Source: Caulobacteraceae bacterium
GTDB lineage: Bacteria; Pseudomonadota; Alphaproteobacteria; Caulobacterales; Caulobacteraceae
Direction: 5' to 3'
DNA: 34,365 nucleotides
Assembly (NCBI GenBank): GCA_025359665.1
Contig: JANYFU010000359.1
Location: forward strand, 1 to 34,365
The notes below the pieces were generated by a model, which saw nothing but the letters and a program-made list of their open reading frames with translations, was not told the DNA's origin and did not search any database. The first letter of the stretch is position 1, and every line of letters starts with the position of its first letter. A program made the position numbers and the translations under genes. This document shows positions 1-10,646 of this stretch, piece after piece.

Positions 1-284
1 AGCAGCAGGCGCGACTTCAGGAACGCCAGCCAGGCGGCCATGACCAGATAGTCCGCGGCGAGCGAAAACCGCAGCCGGCGGGCCTCGCGCACGAAGGCCA
101 GATACTGGTCGGCCAGCTTGCTGATCGAGAGCTTCAGCAGATCCACTTTCTGATTGCGCGCCAACGCCAGCAACAGATCGAGCGGCCCCTCATAGCCGTC
201 GATATCGACGATCAGGGCCTCGCCGTCGTCGGCCGCCGTGGTGGCGGCTTCGAAGTCCAATGTCGGTTGGGGCATGGCGTTCAT
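1..284 (-). CDS. scpA: Segregation and condensation protein A (N-terminal part; gene runs off the window)
   Basis: My reverse-strand translation gives MNAMPQPTLDFEAATTAADDGEALIVDIDGYEGPLDLLLALARNQKVDLLKLSISKLADQYLAFVREARRLRFSLAADYLVMAAWLAFLKSRLL, matching the ScpA N-terminus (YEGPLDLLL, KVDL..ISI, AADYLVMAAWL). The start overlaps the nagZ stop by 4 bp. Confidence 0.9.
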   Translation of the reverse strand, partial: MNAMPQPTLDFEAATTAADDGEALIVDIDGYEGPLDLLLALARNQKVDLLKLSISKLADQYLAFVREARRLRFSLAADYLVMAAWLAFLKSRLL

Positions 285-1312
285 GCCCGCGACAGATCCG
301 CGAGCATGGCGTCGAAGGTGGCCATCGCCTCAATCCGATCCCAGGTTTCCAGAGGCTTCGTGAGCCGGGAAAGAGCAGCGTCGGCACGGGCCTGGGCGGG
401 CGGAGTCAGAGGCGCGGCGCCTGCCGCCACGGCTCTCATTTCGGCCAGGTCGCCGTTGCAGTGCAGAACGATATCGCAACCGGCAGTTAGCGCGGACCGC
501 GTCCGGTCGATCAGGGTTCCGTCCAGCGCCTTCATGGACAGGTCGTCGCTGACCAGCAGCCCGTCGAAACCGATAGCCTCCCGGAGGATCTCGGCGATCA
601 CGCGGCTGGAGGTGGTGCAGGGCGAATCGGGATCCAGCGCCCGGTAGACGACGTGTGCGGTCATCGCGACCGGCATGTCGGCCAGCGCCCGGAACGGCGC
701 GAAATCCCAGGCTTCCAGCTCGGCACGGCCGGCCTCCACGACGGGCAGTTGCAGATGACTGTCGACCCGCGCCCGGCCGTGGCCGGGAATGTGCTTGATC
801 ACCGGCAGGACGCCCCCCGCCAACAGACCCTCGGCCATGGCCCGCGCCAGCGCGGCCACTTCCGCCGGCGTCTCGGCGAACGCGCGATCACCGATCACAT
901 CGTGGGCGCCCGCCACCGGCACGTCCACAACGGGCGCGCAGTCAACATTGATTCCCAGCGCGATCAAATCATCGGCCATCAGACGCCCGGCCAGGCGAAC
1001 CAGATCGCGCCGACGGCGGTCGTCCATGGCCATGGCGCCATACGCCCTCGCCGGTGGATAGCGACGCCAGTGAGGCGGTCCCAGGCGCTGAACCCGGCCA
1101 CCCTCCTGGTCGATCATGACCGGCGCGTCGGGGCGGTCGGCGGCGGCCCGCAGGGCCTCGGTCAGGGCGCGAACTTGGTCTGGGCTCTCGACGTTGCGGC
1201 GGAACAGGATGAAACCCCAGGGTCGGACATCTCGATAGAAAGCCGCCTCCTCGGTAGAGAGGGTGGTTGCGGCGCATCCAAGGACGCAGGCCAGGGTCAA
1301 CGGACGAAGCAA
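281..1312 (-). CDS. nagZ: Beta-N-acetylhexosaminidase (glycoside hydrolase family 3)
   Basis: 343 aa ORF with the NagZ motif KHIPGHGRARVDSH, plus MIDQEGGRVQRL and LLVSDDLSMKAL. Confidence 0.93.
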   Translation of the reverse strand: MLRPLTLACVLGCAATTLSTEEAAFYRDVRPWGFILFRRNVESPDQVRALTEALRAAADRPDAPVMIDQEGGRVQRLGPPHWRRYPPARAYGAMAMDDRRRRDLVRLAGRLMADDLIALGINVDCAPVVDVPVAGAHDVIGDRAFAETPAEVAALARAMAEGLLAGGVLPVIKHIPGHGRARVDSHLQLPVVEAGRAELEAWDFAPFRALADMPVAMTAHVVYRALDPDSPCTTSSRVIAEILREAIGFDGLLVSDDLSMKALDGTLIDRTRSALTAGCDIVLHCNGDLAEMRAVAAGAAPLTPPAQARADAALSRLTKPLETWDRIEAMATFDAMLADLSRA

Positions 1313-2100
1313 CTCCCGCCGGCCGCCTTAAGCCGGTCACAAAGCGCCACGGCCTGGTCACGCGTGGCGAAGCCGGTGATCGAGGTGCGGTAGAGCGTCG
1401 CCCCATCCTTGGTCACGGGAACCACCCGCTTGCCTTTCCCGGCCATGGCGCCCGGCGCGATGGCCGCGGCCTTGCTCCATTCCTTGTCAGCCAGACTCTC
1501 GGAGGAAAACGCGCCGATCTGAACCAGAACCGGGCCGCTGGTTTCGGCGGGGGCTTTCGGCGGCTTTAGCGCCTTGGGCTTGGCGGCGTCAGCGATCAGG
1601 GCGTCGATGGTGTCGGTCTTCGCGTCCGCCTTTTCAGGGGTCTTGACGTTGGGATGCGGCGCGGGGGCCTGAGCGGCGGTGACCGCGCTGGGCGGCGGCG
1701 GAGGTGGCGGTAGGGCCGATGGAAAGCCCTTCGAGTCGGCGGCCGATGGCGGGGTCTGCGCCAAGGGTTGTTCCGGCGGCGGCGCCAGGGTAGGCGTCGC
1801 CGCGCCTGCGTTGGGATCGTCCTTTGAAATGGAAAGGCCAGCGCTAGGGTCGGGATTTCGCGTTTCGGGCGGCGGCGGGGCCCGCACATCGCCCAAGGGC
1901 GCTCCCAGAGGTTCGGGCGCGTCGCTCGGCGACCTCGCGCCAGTTCGGTACATATAAAATACCGCGCCCCCAACCAGCAGAAGCAGCAGCACGCTGACGA
2001 TCAGGGTGACGGGCGCGGGTCCGCGAGTGCGGCCCCGGCGGCGGCTATCCATGGTCAAGGGCGGTTCCTGAGATTCGTAACGGCGATCGGGGTCGGCCAT
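1297..2100 (-). CDS. SPOR domain-containing protein (single TM, Pro-rich linker, C-terminal SPOR)
   Basis: Start chosen at MADPDRRYE. TM segment VTLIVSVLLLLLVGGAVFYMY, Pro/Ala-rich linker, then a C-terminal SPOR-like repeat (VLVQIGAFSSESLADKEWSKA...LYRTSITGFATRDQAVALCDRLKAAGGSCFVR). Confidence 0.85.
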   Translation of the reverse strand: MADPDRRYESQEPPLTMDSRRRGRTRGPAPVTLIVSVLLLLLVGGAVFYMYRTGARSPSDAPEPLGAPLGDVRAPPPPETRNPDPSAGLSISKDDPNAGAATPTLAPPPEQPLAQTPPSAADSKGFPSALPPPPPPPSAVTAAQAPAPHPNVKTPEKADAKTDTIDALIADAAKPKALKPPKAPAETSGPVLVQIGAFSSESLADKEWSKAAAIAPGAMAGKGKRVVPVTKDGATLYRTSITGFATRDQAVALCDRLKAAGGSCFVR

Positions 2101-2210
2101 ATAAGCTCCAGTGACGGGGTCCGGCCCTTCCCCTCGGCCCGGACGAATCACCCAGGGAGTCTAGCGGAGCCGCGCGCTCAACAGAACCGGCGGCGTTCCT
2201 GTAGGGCGTC

Positions 2211-3386
2211 TCAAGTCCAGGCGTCGAGTTGGAACAGGCGGCGATGCTCCTCGATCGCATAGCGGTCAGTCATCCCGGCGATGTAGTCGCAGATTACCCG
2301 GGCCTTGCCGCCCTCGTCCATCGGTTGCAGCCTGGCGTGCCACTCCGCCGGTAGGACATCGGGCTCGGCCAGGAATAGGGCGAACATCTGCGCGAGTATC
2401 CGCCGGGCCTGGCTGCGGCTGCGGTTGACCCGCCAATGGTGGTACATGCGCTGATGGAGGAAGGCCCGCAGGTGGCTGAGATCCTCGGCCACATCCGGCG
2501 AAAACGCCACCAGGGCCGAACCCAGGTTCCTGACATCGGCCGGAGAGGTGACGCCCGACGCCCGCGCGCGGCGCAGGGTCTCGGCGAGCACATCATTGAC
2601 CATCACGCCGATCAGGCGGCGGACCATTTCCATGCGCGTCAGGCGAGCCTCGAGAACCGGATATTCCAGCCGGACGCCCGCCAGGACCGGCCCGACCAGC
2701 GGCACGTCAATCAGTTCTTCCAGCCGGAAAAGTCCCGCCTGAAGCCCGTCGTCGACGTCGTGATTGTTGTAGGCCACGTCATCGGCCAGAGCCGCGACCT
2801 GCGCCTCGGCCGACGCCCAGGTAGCCAGACCCAGATCCGACTCCTGATTATAATCGACGATCGACTTCCAGACCGGGCGGCCGAGCAGACCAGTGACCGG
2901 ACCATTGTGTTTTACGATCCCCTCAATCGTTTCCCAGGTCAGGTTCAGACCGCTGAAATTCGGATACTGCCGCTCAAGCTCGGTCAGGACCCTGAAGGTC
3001 TGGACATTGTGATCAAAGCCGCCGAACGGCGCCATCTGCCGCTCCAACTCATCCTCGCCAGCATGGCCGAACGGCGGATGACCAAGATCGTGGCCAAGCG
3101 CGATGGTTTCCGCGAGATCGGTGTCCAGGCGCAGGGCCGTGGCGATCGAGCGGGCGATCTGCGCTACCTCCAGGGAGTGGGTCAGGCGGGTGCGATAGTG
3201 GTCGCCCTCATGCGCCACGAACACCTGGGTCTTTTCCTTCAGGCGCCGAAACGCCGAGGTGTGGATGATGCGATCCCGGTCGCGGGCGAAAGGCGTTCGG
3301 GTGGCGCTAGGCGCTTCCGGATAGTGGCGGCCGCGCGAGGCCGCCGGGTTCTCGGCCCAGGCCACTCTCTGGAGATCGATGGTCAT
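2211..3386 (-). CDS. dgt: Deoxyguanosinetriphosphate triphosphohydrolase (HD domain)
   Basis: Start chosen at [10 protein letters not shown]. Contains [40 protein letters not shown] and [16 protein letters not shown] (HD motif). Confidence 0.93.
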   Translation of the reverse strand: MTIDLQRVAWAENPAASRGRHYPEAPSATRTPFARDRDRIIHTSAFRRLKEKTQVFVAHEGDHYRTRLTHSLEVAQIARSIATALRLDTDLAETIALGHDLGHPPFGHAGEDELERQMAPFGGFDHNVQTFRVLTELERQYPNFSGLNLTWETIEGIVKHNGPVTGLLGRPVWKSIVDYNQESDLGLATWASAEAQVAALADDVAYNNHDVDDGLQAGLFRLEELIDVPLVGPVLAGVRLEYPVLEARLTRMEMVRRLIGVMVNDVLAETLRRARASGVTSPADVRNLGSALVAFSPDVAEDLSHLRAFLHQRMYHHWRVNRSRSQARRILAQMFALFLAEPDVLPAEWHARLQPMDEGGKARVICDYIAGMTDRYAIEEHRRLFQLDAWT

Positions 3387-3459
3387 GACCGTCCCAATGT
3401 CGATCGCCCCTTTGCGAAGCGCGCCGGTGACCCTCATATAGGGATGGAGAGGAATTTAC

Positions 3460-3822
3460 ATGACGATGGAATTCGAGATCTCCACCCGCGCCGCGCCGCC
3501 ACCGCTGACTCTTTCCCCATCGGCGGCTGGACGCCTGAATGCGCTCGCCAAGGCCGAGGGCCGCCCCCTTATGTTGCGTGTCGCCGTCGATGGCGGGGGC
3601 TGTTCGGGGTTCCAATACCGGTTCGACCTGGTGGAAAGCGCCGAGGCCGACGACCTGAAGATTGAATGCGACGGGGCCGCCGCAGTGATTGATTCGGTGT
3701 CGCTCGACCTTCTCAGAGGGTCGGTAATCGATTTCGCCGACGAACTGGCCGCCGCCGAATTCCGGGTGCGTAATCCCAACGCCAAATCCAGCTGCGGCTG
3801 CGGCGTCAGCTTCTCGATCTGA
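3460..3822 (+). CDS. erpA: HesB/IscA-family iron-sulfur cluster insertion protein, ErpA-like
   Basis: 120 aa with the A-type carrier cysteines: DGGGCSGFQY and the C-terminal SSCGCGVSFSI. Confidence 0.9.
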   Translation: MTMEFEISTRAAPPPLTLSPSAAGRLNALAKAEGRPLMLRVAVDGGGCSGFQYRFDLVESAEADDLKIECDGAAAVIDSVSLDLLRGSVIDFADELAAAEFRVRNPNAKSSCGCGVSFSI

Positions 3823-3842
3823 CTGAACCCCGGGGGCGAGCG

Positions 3843-4628
3843 ATGCGTATCGCCACATGGAATGTGAATTCGGTCAACGCGCGTCTGCCGACCGTGCTCG
3901 GCTGGTTCGAGGAGGCAGCGCCGGACGTCGCCTGCCTGCAGGAAATCAAATGCGTCGACGAGAAGTTTCCGACCGAGGCGTTCGAGAGGCTGGGCTACAA
4001 CGTCATCGTCCACGGCCAAAAGACCTACAATGGCGTGGCGCTGCTCTCCAAGACACCCCTGGAAGACGTTCGCAGAGGTTTACCCGGCGATGACGGGGAC
4101 GAGCAGGCGCGCTATATCGAGGCGGTCATCTCGGGACCCCGGCCCGTGCGGGTGGCGGGGATCTATCTTCCCAACGGCAATCCGACCACGAGTGAGAAAT
4201 TCGCCTATAAACTCAATTGGATGGCGCGGCTCAACGCCCATGTTCGAGGGCTGTTGAGCCTCGAAGAACCCTTGGTGATCGCCGGCGACTACAATGTCAT
4301 CCCCGAGCCGGCGGATGTCTACGATCCGGCGGCCTGGGTCGGCGACGCGCTCTATCGGCCCGAGAGCCGCGCGGCGTTTCGATCCCTGAAGTGGCTGGGC
4401 CTGACTGACGACTACATCGCGGCCGACGGGTCGCCCGGGGGCTACACGTTCTGGGACTATCAGGCCGGCGCGTGGCCGCGCGACCACGGCATCCGGATCG
4501 ACCACCTGCTGCTCTCGCCTGGCGCCGCGGACAGTCTGACGGGCGTCACCATCCATCGCGACGTCCGCGCGCGGGAGAAACCCTCAGACCACGTGCCTGT
4601 AGTAGCCGAGCTCGACTTCCCCGCGTGA
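3843..4628 (+). CDS. xth: Exodeoxyribonuclease III
   Basis: MRIATWNVNSVNARLP...LQEIKCVDEKFP...VIAGDYNVIPEP...IRIDHLLLSP...SDHVPVVAEL, canonical XthA motifs. Confidence 0.94.
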   Translation: MRIATWNVNSVNARLPTVLGWFEEAAPDVACLQEIKCVDEKFPTEAFERLGYNVIVHGQKTYNGVALLSKTPLEDVRRGLPGDDGDEQARYIEAVISGPRPVRVAGIYLPNGNPTTSEKFAYKLNWMARLNAHVRGLLSLEEPLVIAGDYNVIPEPADVYDPAAWVGDALYRPESRAAFRSLKWLGLTDDYIAADGSPGGYTFWDYQAGAWPRDHGIRIDHLLLSPGAADSLTGVTIHRDVRAREKPSDHVPVVAELDFPA

Positions 4629-4629
4629 T

Positions 4630-5322
4630 TTAGCTCAGGGCGAAATCCATCCCCGCCCGGGCGTGGATCTCGGTCGTGTCGAACACCGGAACGGAGAAGT
4701 CGTCCGCCTCGACCAGCAGACCAAATTCGGTGCAGCCAAGGATCACGGCGTCGGCGCCGTCTTCCTCGACGGCTGCCTTGGCGATGGCGATCACCTCGGC
4801 CCGGGAGGCAGGCTCGAATCGTCCCCGCACCAGTTCATCGAAGATAATCGCGTGCAGCCTCGCCCGCGCCGGCGCGGGCGGAATCAACGAATCGAGACCC
4901 GCCACGGCCAGCCGGTCACGATAGAACGCCTTCTCCATGGTGAACCCGGTCGCCAGCAACAGCGGCCGCCGCGCGCCGGCGGCTCGCAGCGTCTCGGCGG
5001 TGGCGTCGGCGACGTGCAGCAGAGGTATCCGTACTGCGGCCCCCACCTGCGGCGCCATAAGATGCATGGTGTTGGCGCAGATCAGAATCGCCTCGGCGCC
5101 CGCGCCCTCCAGGGCCTTCGCCGCCTCGACCAGCACTTCGGTCGCGCCCGCCCAATCCCCGGCCGCCTGCATCGCGGCGATCGGTGCGAAGTCGGCGGAC
5201 CAGATCAGCAGCTTGGCCGAATGCTGGCCGCCGAGGCGCTCGCGAGCCAAACGATTCAGGCACTGGTAGTAGCTGGTGGTGCTTTCCCAGCTCATGCCGC
5301 CCAGCAGGCCCAGGGTTTTCAT
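4630..5322 (-). CDS. Aspartate/glutamate racemase family protein (YgeA-like)
   Basis: MKTLGLLGGMSWESTTSYYQCLN, ICANTMHLMA and VILGCTEFGLLVE carry the two catalytic cysteines of the family. Confidence 0.9.
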   Translation of the reverse strand: MKTLGLLGGMSWESTTSYYQCLNRLARERLGGQHSAKLLIWSADFAPIAAMQAAGDWAGATEVLVEAAKALEGAGAEAILICANTMHLMAPQVGAAVRIPLLHVADATAETLRAAGARRPLLLATGFTMEKAFYRDRLAVAGLDSLIPPAPARARLHAIIFDELVRGRFEPASRAEVIAIAKAAVEEDGADAVILGCTEFGLLVEADDFSVPVFDTTEIHARAGMDFALS

Positions 5323-5343
5323 CGCCCGATCCGACGGCCTGGC

Positions 5344-7080
5344 TCAGAGGTCGGCATAAACGTGTCGCTCACCGCGTTGGCCTGGATGGGTCACCGCGCC
5401 GAGGTGGGCCGGGCCCACACCTTGGGCGAACTTCCAGAGAGCGCCAGAGCCATAGGCCGTTTCGCGCGGCGCCCAATGTCGTTTGCGGTTCTCCAGTTCG
5501 ATCGGATTGACCTCAAGCTCGATGGTGCCGGCGTCCGCGTCGATGGCTATGATATCGCCGTCCTTGACCAGGCCGATCGGCCCGCCCTCCTGGGCTTCGG
5601 GACCGACATGGCCAATGCATAGGCCACGCGTGGCGCCCGAGAACCGGCCGTCGGTGATCAGCGCCACCTTGTCGCCCCGGCCCTGGCCGGACAGGGCCGC
5701 CGTGGTAGAGAGCATCTCGCGCATACCCGGACCGCCCTTGGGTCCTTCATAGCGGATCACCAGAACATCGCCGTCCTGGTAGTCGCCGCGCTCGACGGCG
5801 GCGAAACAGGCCTCCTCCCCATCGAAGACCCGCGCCGGACCGCGGTGGCTGCGGTGCGATGTCATGCCAGCCACCTTGACGATGGCGCCGTCGGGGGCAA
5901 GCGATCCCCAAAGGCCGACCACGCCACCGGTGTGAGACAGCGGGTTGGAGACCGGACGGATCACGTCCTGGTCGTCACGCCACTTAACCTCCGCCAAATT
6001 CTCCGCCAGGGTCTTGCCCGTGACGGTCATGCAATCGCCGTGCAGGAAGCCGCCCTCCAGTAGGGTCTTCAACAGAACCGGAACGCCGCCCGCCTCACCC
6101 ATATCCTTGGCGACATAACGGCCGCCCGGCTTCAGATCGGCCAGATAGGGAGTGCGGCGCATGATCTCGGCCACGTCCCGAAGGGTGAACTCGATCCCGC
6201 ATTCATGGGCCATGGCCGGCAGATGCAGCCCGCCGTTGGTCGATCCACCGGTCGCGGCGATCACCACCGCGGCATTCTCGAACGCCTGGCGCGTACAGAT
6301 ATCGCGTGGCCGGATGTTGGCTTCGATCAGCCGAACCACGGCTTCACCCGAAGCGATGGCATATTGGTCGCGTCGTTCATAGGGAGCCGGCAGTGCGGAG
6401 GAAAGCGGCAGCGCCAGGCCGATCGCTTCGGACACGCAGGCCATGGTGTTGGCGGTAAACTGGCCACCGCAAGCCCCCTCGCCCGGACAGGCATGGCGCT
6501 CCAGGTCGGTAAGATCCTCGATCGCCAGCTTCCCCGCCGAATGCTGGCCGACGCCTTCGAACACATCGGCCACCGTCACGTCCCGATCCCGCCAGCGCCC
6601 GGGCATGATTGAACCGCCATAGAGAAACACCGAGGGAACATTGAGCCGCAACATGGCCATCATCATGCCGGGCAGGCTCTTGTCGCACCCGGCGACACCC
6701 ACAAGAGCGTCATAGCCATGGCCGCGCATCGTCAATTCCACCGAGTCGGCGATCACTTCCCGGCTGACCAGACTTGAGCGCATGCCTTCATGGCCCATGG
6801 CGATGCCGTCAGTGACCGTAATGGTGCAGAATTCCCGCGGCGTGGCCCCTGCGGCCTTCACCCCCTGGCTGACGGCATGCGCCTGACGCATCAGGGCGGT
6901 GTTGCACGGCGCCGCCTCGTTCCAGCATGAAGCCACGCCGACGAACGGCTGGGCGATTTCCCGCGTCCCAAGCCCCATGGCGTAATAATAGGAGCGGTGC
7001 GGCGCGCGCGCCGGTCCCTCGGTCACATGCCGACTGGGCAGTCTGGATTTGTCCCATGTGCCGTCGGGTTTCTTGGTCAT
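5344..7080 (-). CDS. ilvD: Dihydroxy-acid dehydratase
   Basis: 578 aa with [32 protein letters not shown] and [19 protein letters not shown]. Confidence 0.93.
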   Translation of the reverse strand: MTKKPDGTWDKSRLPSRHVTEGPARAPHRSYYYAMGLGTREIAQPFVGVASCWNEAAPCNTALMRQAHAVSQGVKAAGATPREFCTITVTDGIAMGHEGMRSSLVSREVIADSVELTMRGHGYDALVGVAGCDKSLPGMMMAMLRLNVPSVFLYGGSIMPGRWRDRDVTVADVFEGVGQHSAGKLAIEDLTDLERHACPGEGACGGQFTANTMACVSEAIGLALPLSSALPAPYERRDQYAIASGEAVVRLIEANIRPRDICTRQAFENAAVVIAATGGSTNGGLHLPAMAHECGIEFTLRDVAEIMRRTPYLADLKPGGRYVAKDMGEAGGVPVLLKTLLEGGFLHGDCMTVTGKTLAENLAEVKWRDDQDVIRPVSNPLSHTGGVVGLWGSLAPDGAIVKVAGMTSHRSHRGPARVFDGEEACFAAVERGDYQDGDVLVIRYEGPKGGPGMREMLSTTAALSGQGRGDKVALITDGRFSGATRGLCIGHVGPEAQEGGPIGLVKDGDIIAIDADAGTIELEVNPIELENRKRHWAPRETAYGSGALWKFAQGVGPAHLGAVTHPGQRGERHVYADL

Positions 7081-7159
7081 GTCGTGTTCCCGGTTTAGAG
7101 GTGCGCTTCCCTAACCGAGCGTCGGGCTCGGTGCAAAGTGGCTTATTCGGAGTTATCCA

Positions 7160-7696
7160 ATGCGTCTTGACGCCGTTTCCATCGGAATCGACCCGCCCAA
7201 CGAAGTCAATGTGGTGATCGAGGTGCCGATCGGCGGCGAGCCTATTAAATATGAACTGGACAAGCCGTCCGGCGCCCTGATCGTCGACAGGTTCCTCTAC
7301 ACGGCTATGCGCTACCCTGGGAACTATGGGTTCATTCCGCATACGCTGTCGGGGGATGGAGATCCATGTGACGTGATCGTGGCCAACACCAGGGCGATCG
7401 TGCCCGGCGCGATCATGAGTTGCCGCATCGTCGGTGTGCTGATGATGGAAGACGAAGCCGGAGGAGACGAAAAGCTGATCGCGGTGCCGGGTCCCAAACT
7501 GACCCAGCGCTATGACCGGGTAAAAGACTATACGGATCTACCCTTGAGCACCCTCCAACAGATCGAGCACTTCTTTGCGCACTACAAAGATCTGGAGCCC
7601 AATAAATGGGTAAAAATCCTTCGTTGGGGCAACGCCGACGAAGCCCGGGCCCTGATCATGGCCGGCATCGAGAACGCCAGGGCGCGGGACGACTAG
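7160..7696 (+). CDS. ppa: Inorganic pyrophosphatase (family I)
   Basis: [18 protein letters not shown]...[23 protein letters not shown]...[21 protein letters not shown]. Confidence 0.95.
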   Translation: MRLDAVSIGIDPPNEVNVVIEVPIGGEPIKYELDKPSGALIVDRFLYTAMRYPGNYGFIPHTLSGDGDPCDVIVANTRAIVPGAIMSCRIVGVLMMEDEAGGDEKLIAVPGPKLTQRYDRVKDYTDLPLSTLQQIEHFFAHYKDLEPNKWVKILRWGNADEARALIMAGIENARARDD

Positions 7697-7749
7697 AATA
7701 CCCTTTGCCAAGCGGTCGTTCCGGACTCCGCGTGGCGCCTACATGGACA

Positions 7750-8817
7750 ATGCTTACCATCTCCCTGCTTTTGCTCTCATCGCGGGCCATCGGCGCGGAC
7801 GCGGCGCGACTTGCGTCCTCCGGAGCAGTGAAGGATGACACGGCCCATCCGGGCTTGCTGGTGCGTCTTCCAGATCAACGGACGCTGAACTTTCGATGTC
7901 AAGGCGCGGGGGCCCCGACCGTATTGTTGGAAAGCGGATATGCCGCGTCGTCCGCGGCCTGGTTCAAGGTACAGGCTCTTCTCGCCCCAAAATATCGGGT
8001 GTGCGCCTACGATCGGGCCGGCTATGGCTTCAGCGATCCAGGCCCGCAGCCGCGCGACGGCGCCGCGATCGCCCTCGACCTCGATCACGGTTTGAGAGCC
8101 GCAGGCATCAAAGGACCGTTCATCGTCGTGGGTCACTCGGCCGGCGGCCTATATGTACGTCTGTTTACAAACCGTCGGTGGCGCGATGTGGTCGGAATGG
8201 TCCTGGCTGATCCGTCGGTGGAATATCAGGACACTCGCTTCGCCGCCGTGTTCGGGCCCGGCGCGGGAGGGGTATCGGTTCTGCGAGAGCAAGCCGCGCG
8301 TTGCTTGGAAGCCGCGCGACATGGGCAGCTCCAACCTCCGCCTTCGGATCCCGCCCTGACCAATTGCCTGCCACGCCCCCGGGTGTCCGACACCGCGGCG
8401 GTAAGCCAGAGACGACTCGCTGAAGCATCACGGCCCACCACCTGGATCACGCGAATTTCGGAACTCGATACGCTTTGGACGCGGACCTCCGATGAAATCG
8501 CCTCGGGCAGAACGGCCTATGGCTCCCTGGCGCTGATCGTCCTAACCGCGGATGGGACCTATGCCGCCGCACCAGTCAATATTCGCTCGTCGTTGCTAAG
8601 GTTTTGGACGAACCTTCACCAAGAGCTCGCTGCCCGCTCAAGCCGCGGCCAGGAGAGGCTTGTCGAAGGCTCTTCCCACCTGATGATGCTGGATCGTCCC
8701 GACGCTATCGCGGCGGCTGTGGAGGAAGAGGCCTCACAGGCGGGGCGAAAAGCCCGTTCGATTGATAACTTCAACTGGGAAAAGTCTAGTAGGCGGCCGG
8801 GTGGAACGCGAAAATGA
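7750..8817 (+). CDS. Secreted alpha/beta hydrolase
   Basis: Start chosen at MLTISLLLLSSRAIGADAA (signal-like). Contains CAYDRAGYGFSDPG, the nucleophile elbow VVGHSAGGLYVRLF and a late His (EGSSHLMMLDRP). Confidence 0.82.
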   Translation: MLTISLLLLSSRAIGADAARLASSGAVKDDTAHPGLLVRLPDQRTLNFRCQGAGAPTVLLESGYAASSAAWFKVQALLAPKYRVCAYDRAGYGFSDPGPQPRDGAAIALDLDHGLRAAGIKGPFIVVGHSAGGLYVRLFTNRRWRDVVGMVLADPSVEYQDTRFAAVFGPGAGGVSVLREQAARCLEAARHGQLQPPPSDPALTNCLPRPRVSDTAAVSQRRLAEASRPTTWITRISELDTLWTRTSDEIASGRTAYGSLALIVLTADGTYAAAPVNIRSSLLRFWTNLHQELAARSSRGQERLVEGSSHLMMLDRPDAIAAAVEEEASQAGRKARSIDNFNWEKSSRRPGGTRK

Positions 8818-9673
8818 GCACGGTTCGGAGCAGGATTTTTATGTCGCCAATGAAGGACCAGCTTCGAATGTATTCGAGGTCCTTATCGACCCGCGCCGCC
8901 ATGTCCCTGACCTCCGCGGTCTGTCCCCGCAAACCCGACACCTGAGCCAACCCTGTAAGACCGGGCTTGGTCTTGAACCGTGAATCATAGTCCGCAACGA
9001 TTCGACCATAGTACTCATCGTGGAAAACCGCGTGAGGGCGCGGCCCGACCAGCGACATTTCACCCTTCAGCACATTCAGCAATTGTGGCAATTCGTCGAT
9101 ACTCGTACGACGCAGAAACAGCCCCACTCTTGTAATGCGGTCATCGTCGCGTTGAGCCTGGACGACGTCCGAGCCGTCCTCACGGACGCGCATCGTTCGG
9201 AATTTGTAGATGACGAAATGACCTCCGAGAAAGCCACTGCGCCGCTGCTGAAAGAGTGGTGATCCAGGGCTCTCGACAACGATTGCCAGGGCGACCAGCA
9301 AGAGCAAAGGCGACAGACACAGAATTCCAAGGCCAGAACCAACGATATCGAGCCATCGCTTCAATCTCGATCTGGCTAGACGCCTGGCACCGGCTTCAAG
9401 GCGATCAACTTCGCCAAGCCGTTCTTCTGGGTAGGTGTCTCTTGGCACGGTCAGAACGCAGTTTTTCTTGGACTCATCGACCGTTACTCCACGCACTACG
9501 ATCGAATGACGATCCAGGTCTCTGATATCGGTCACGAGAGAGCGCTCCGACAAAACGACAACACCAAGATAACGTACCGTCCAAATCCCCACCGACCAAT
9601 CAGTGTCTATCTCAGATGCGCCGCCAATCAAACCCCGGCGAACCGATCGGGATCCAGAACCACCTGCATGCAC
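8786..9673 (-). CDS. Bacterial sugar transferase (WcaJ/ExoY-type initiating glycosyl-1-phosphate transferase)
   Basis: RLKRWLDIVGSGLGILCLSPLLLLVALAIVVESPGSPLFQQRRSGFLGGHFVIYKFRTM...RTSIDELPQLLNVLKGEMSLVGPRP...KPGLTGLAQVSGLRG. The 3' end overlaps the convergent hydrolase gene by about 32 bp. Confidence 0.92.
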   Translation of the reverse strand: MHAGGSGSRSVRRGLIGGASEIDTDWSVGIWTVRYLGVVVLSERSLVTDIRDLDRHSIVVRGVTVDESKKNCVLTVPRDTYPEERLGEVDRLEAGARRLARSRLKRWLDIVGSGLGILCLSPLLLLVALAIVVESPGSPLFQQRRSGFLGGHFVIYKFRTMRVREDGSDVVQAQRDDDRITRVGLFLRRTSIDELPQLLNVLKGEMSLVGPRPHAVFHDEYYGRIVADYDSRFKTKPGLTGLAQVSGLRGQTAEVRDMAARVDKDLEYIRSWSFIGDIKILLRTVLIFAFHPAAY

Positions 9674-9938
9674 GTCGCCGAGGCGCCATATCGTGCCGGT
9701 AGCCTGAATATACCTCTACTTGCCAGAGGCGAATTTGGATCAATCCGAGGCGCTCCTCAATTATCGATCTTTCATCGCCAACCAAAGCGAAATTCGATCA
9801 GTTCCCGCGCATCACAGCGTCAATTAGCGCTCATTTTACCAAGATGGAAACCGATCAAGTCGTTACGATGCACGCTAGATATATGAATTTGATGTTTTTT
9901 CTACCATCCAGTGAAATTTGAGCGATCCACGCGGCGCT

Positions 9939-10646
9939 CTAGACACCACGCTCTTGCAGAGCAGCGGCTCTCTGCGTGCCAATCAGCACCGCTCGGAGAT
10001 TCGCCGGGACCGCGCGGAGCAAGGCAGGGATCAAATCAGAGATGACCGCCACACCGACGGCGGGATCGGCGCCAAGAATGGAGAAACGCGCCAATAGGCC
10101 ATCCGACACTTCTCCCCGCATGGCGGTCTGGAGACGATCAAGCTGCTGCTCCTTTCGATCCAGAGGTAAATACTCACCTAACCGGGACCAATAGACGATC
10201 GATTCCCTGCGTCCTGGGGCATCGGCCACCAGCCGTCTCGACGGAATCGAAACACCATCCCCCAAGTCCAGTTTGATCGGCGCGCTGTGTGATATGGCAA
10301 ACCCGAATGCCGGATAGCAGATCTCCGGCCGGTGCAACTGGAGATCGTCGCTCTGGGTGTCACCGTATGCCATCAGCATCATCACTTCGGGGCCGGACGA
10401 TCCTCGGGTGTAGACACGACCCACGGTCTCTCCATAGAGCTTCGATACCAGGCTACCTTCGATCTTGGGCGCGACAAGATCCGAAACATCCTGGGAGACC
10501 CAACCCGAGAAGGCTCTCGGAACAATCCGCTGCAGCGTGTTGTCGCGCTCCATAAGGATAACTCGCCGGCGGGGCACAAGGGCATAGGCCGTGCCGGCGC
10601 CAGCTAGGCAAGCCGCTCCGATCACAAAATCGCGGCGCGAACTCAT
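9939..10646 (-). CDS. epsI: EpsI family protein (exosortase-associated)
   Basis: 235 aa with an N-terminal signal/TM and the EpsI motif LQLHRPEICYPAFGFAI. Its ATG overlaps the exosortase stop by 4 bp. Confidence 0.86.
   Translation of the reverse strand: MSSRRDFVIGAACLAGAGTAYALVPRRRVILMERDNTLQRIVPRAFSGWVSQDVSDLVAPKIEGSLVSKLYGETVGRVYTRGSSGPEVMMLMAYGDTQSDDLQLHRPEICYPAFGFAISHSAPIKLDLGDGVSIPSRRLVADAPGRRESIVYWSRLGEYLPLDRKEQQLDRLQTAMRGEVSDGLLARFSILGADPAVGVAVISDLIPALLRAVPANLRAVLIGTQRAAALQERGV

Noticed and set aside
2436-3665. 409-aa + ORF antisense to dgt
   Set aside because: Fully overlaps dgt and erpA with no motif support.
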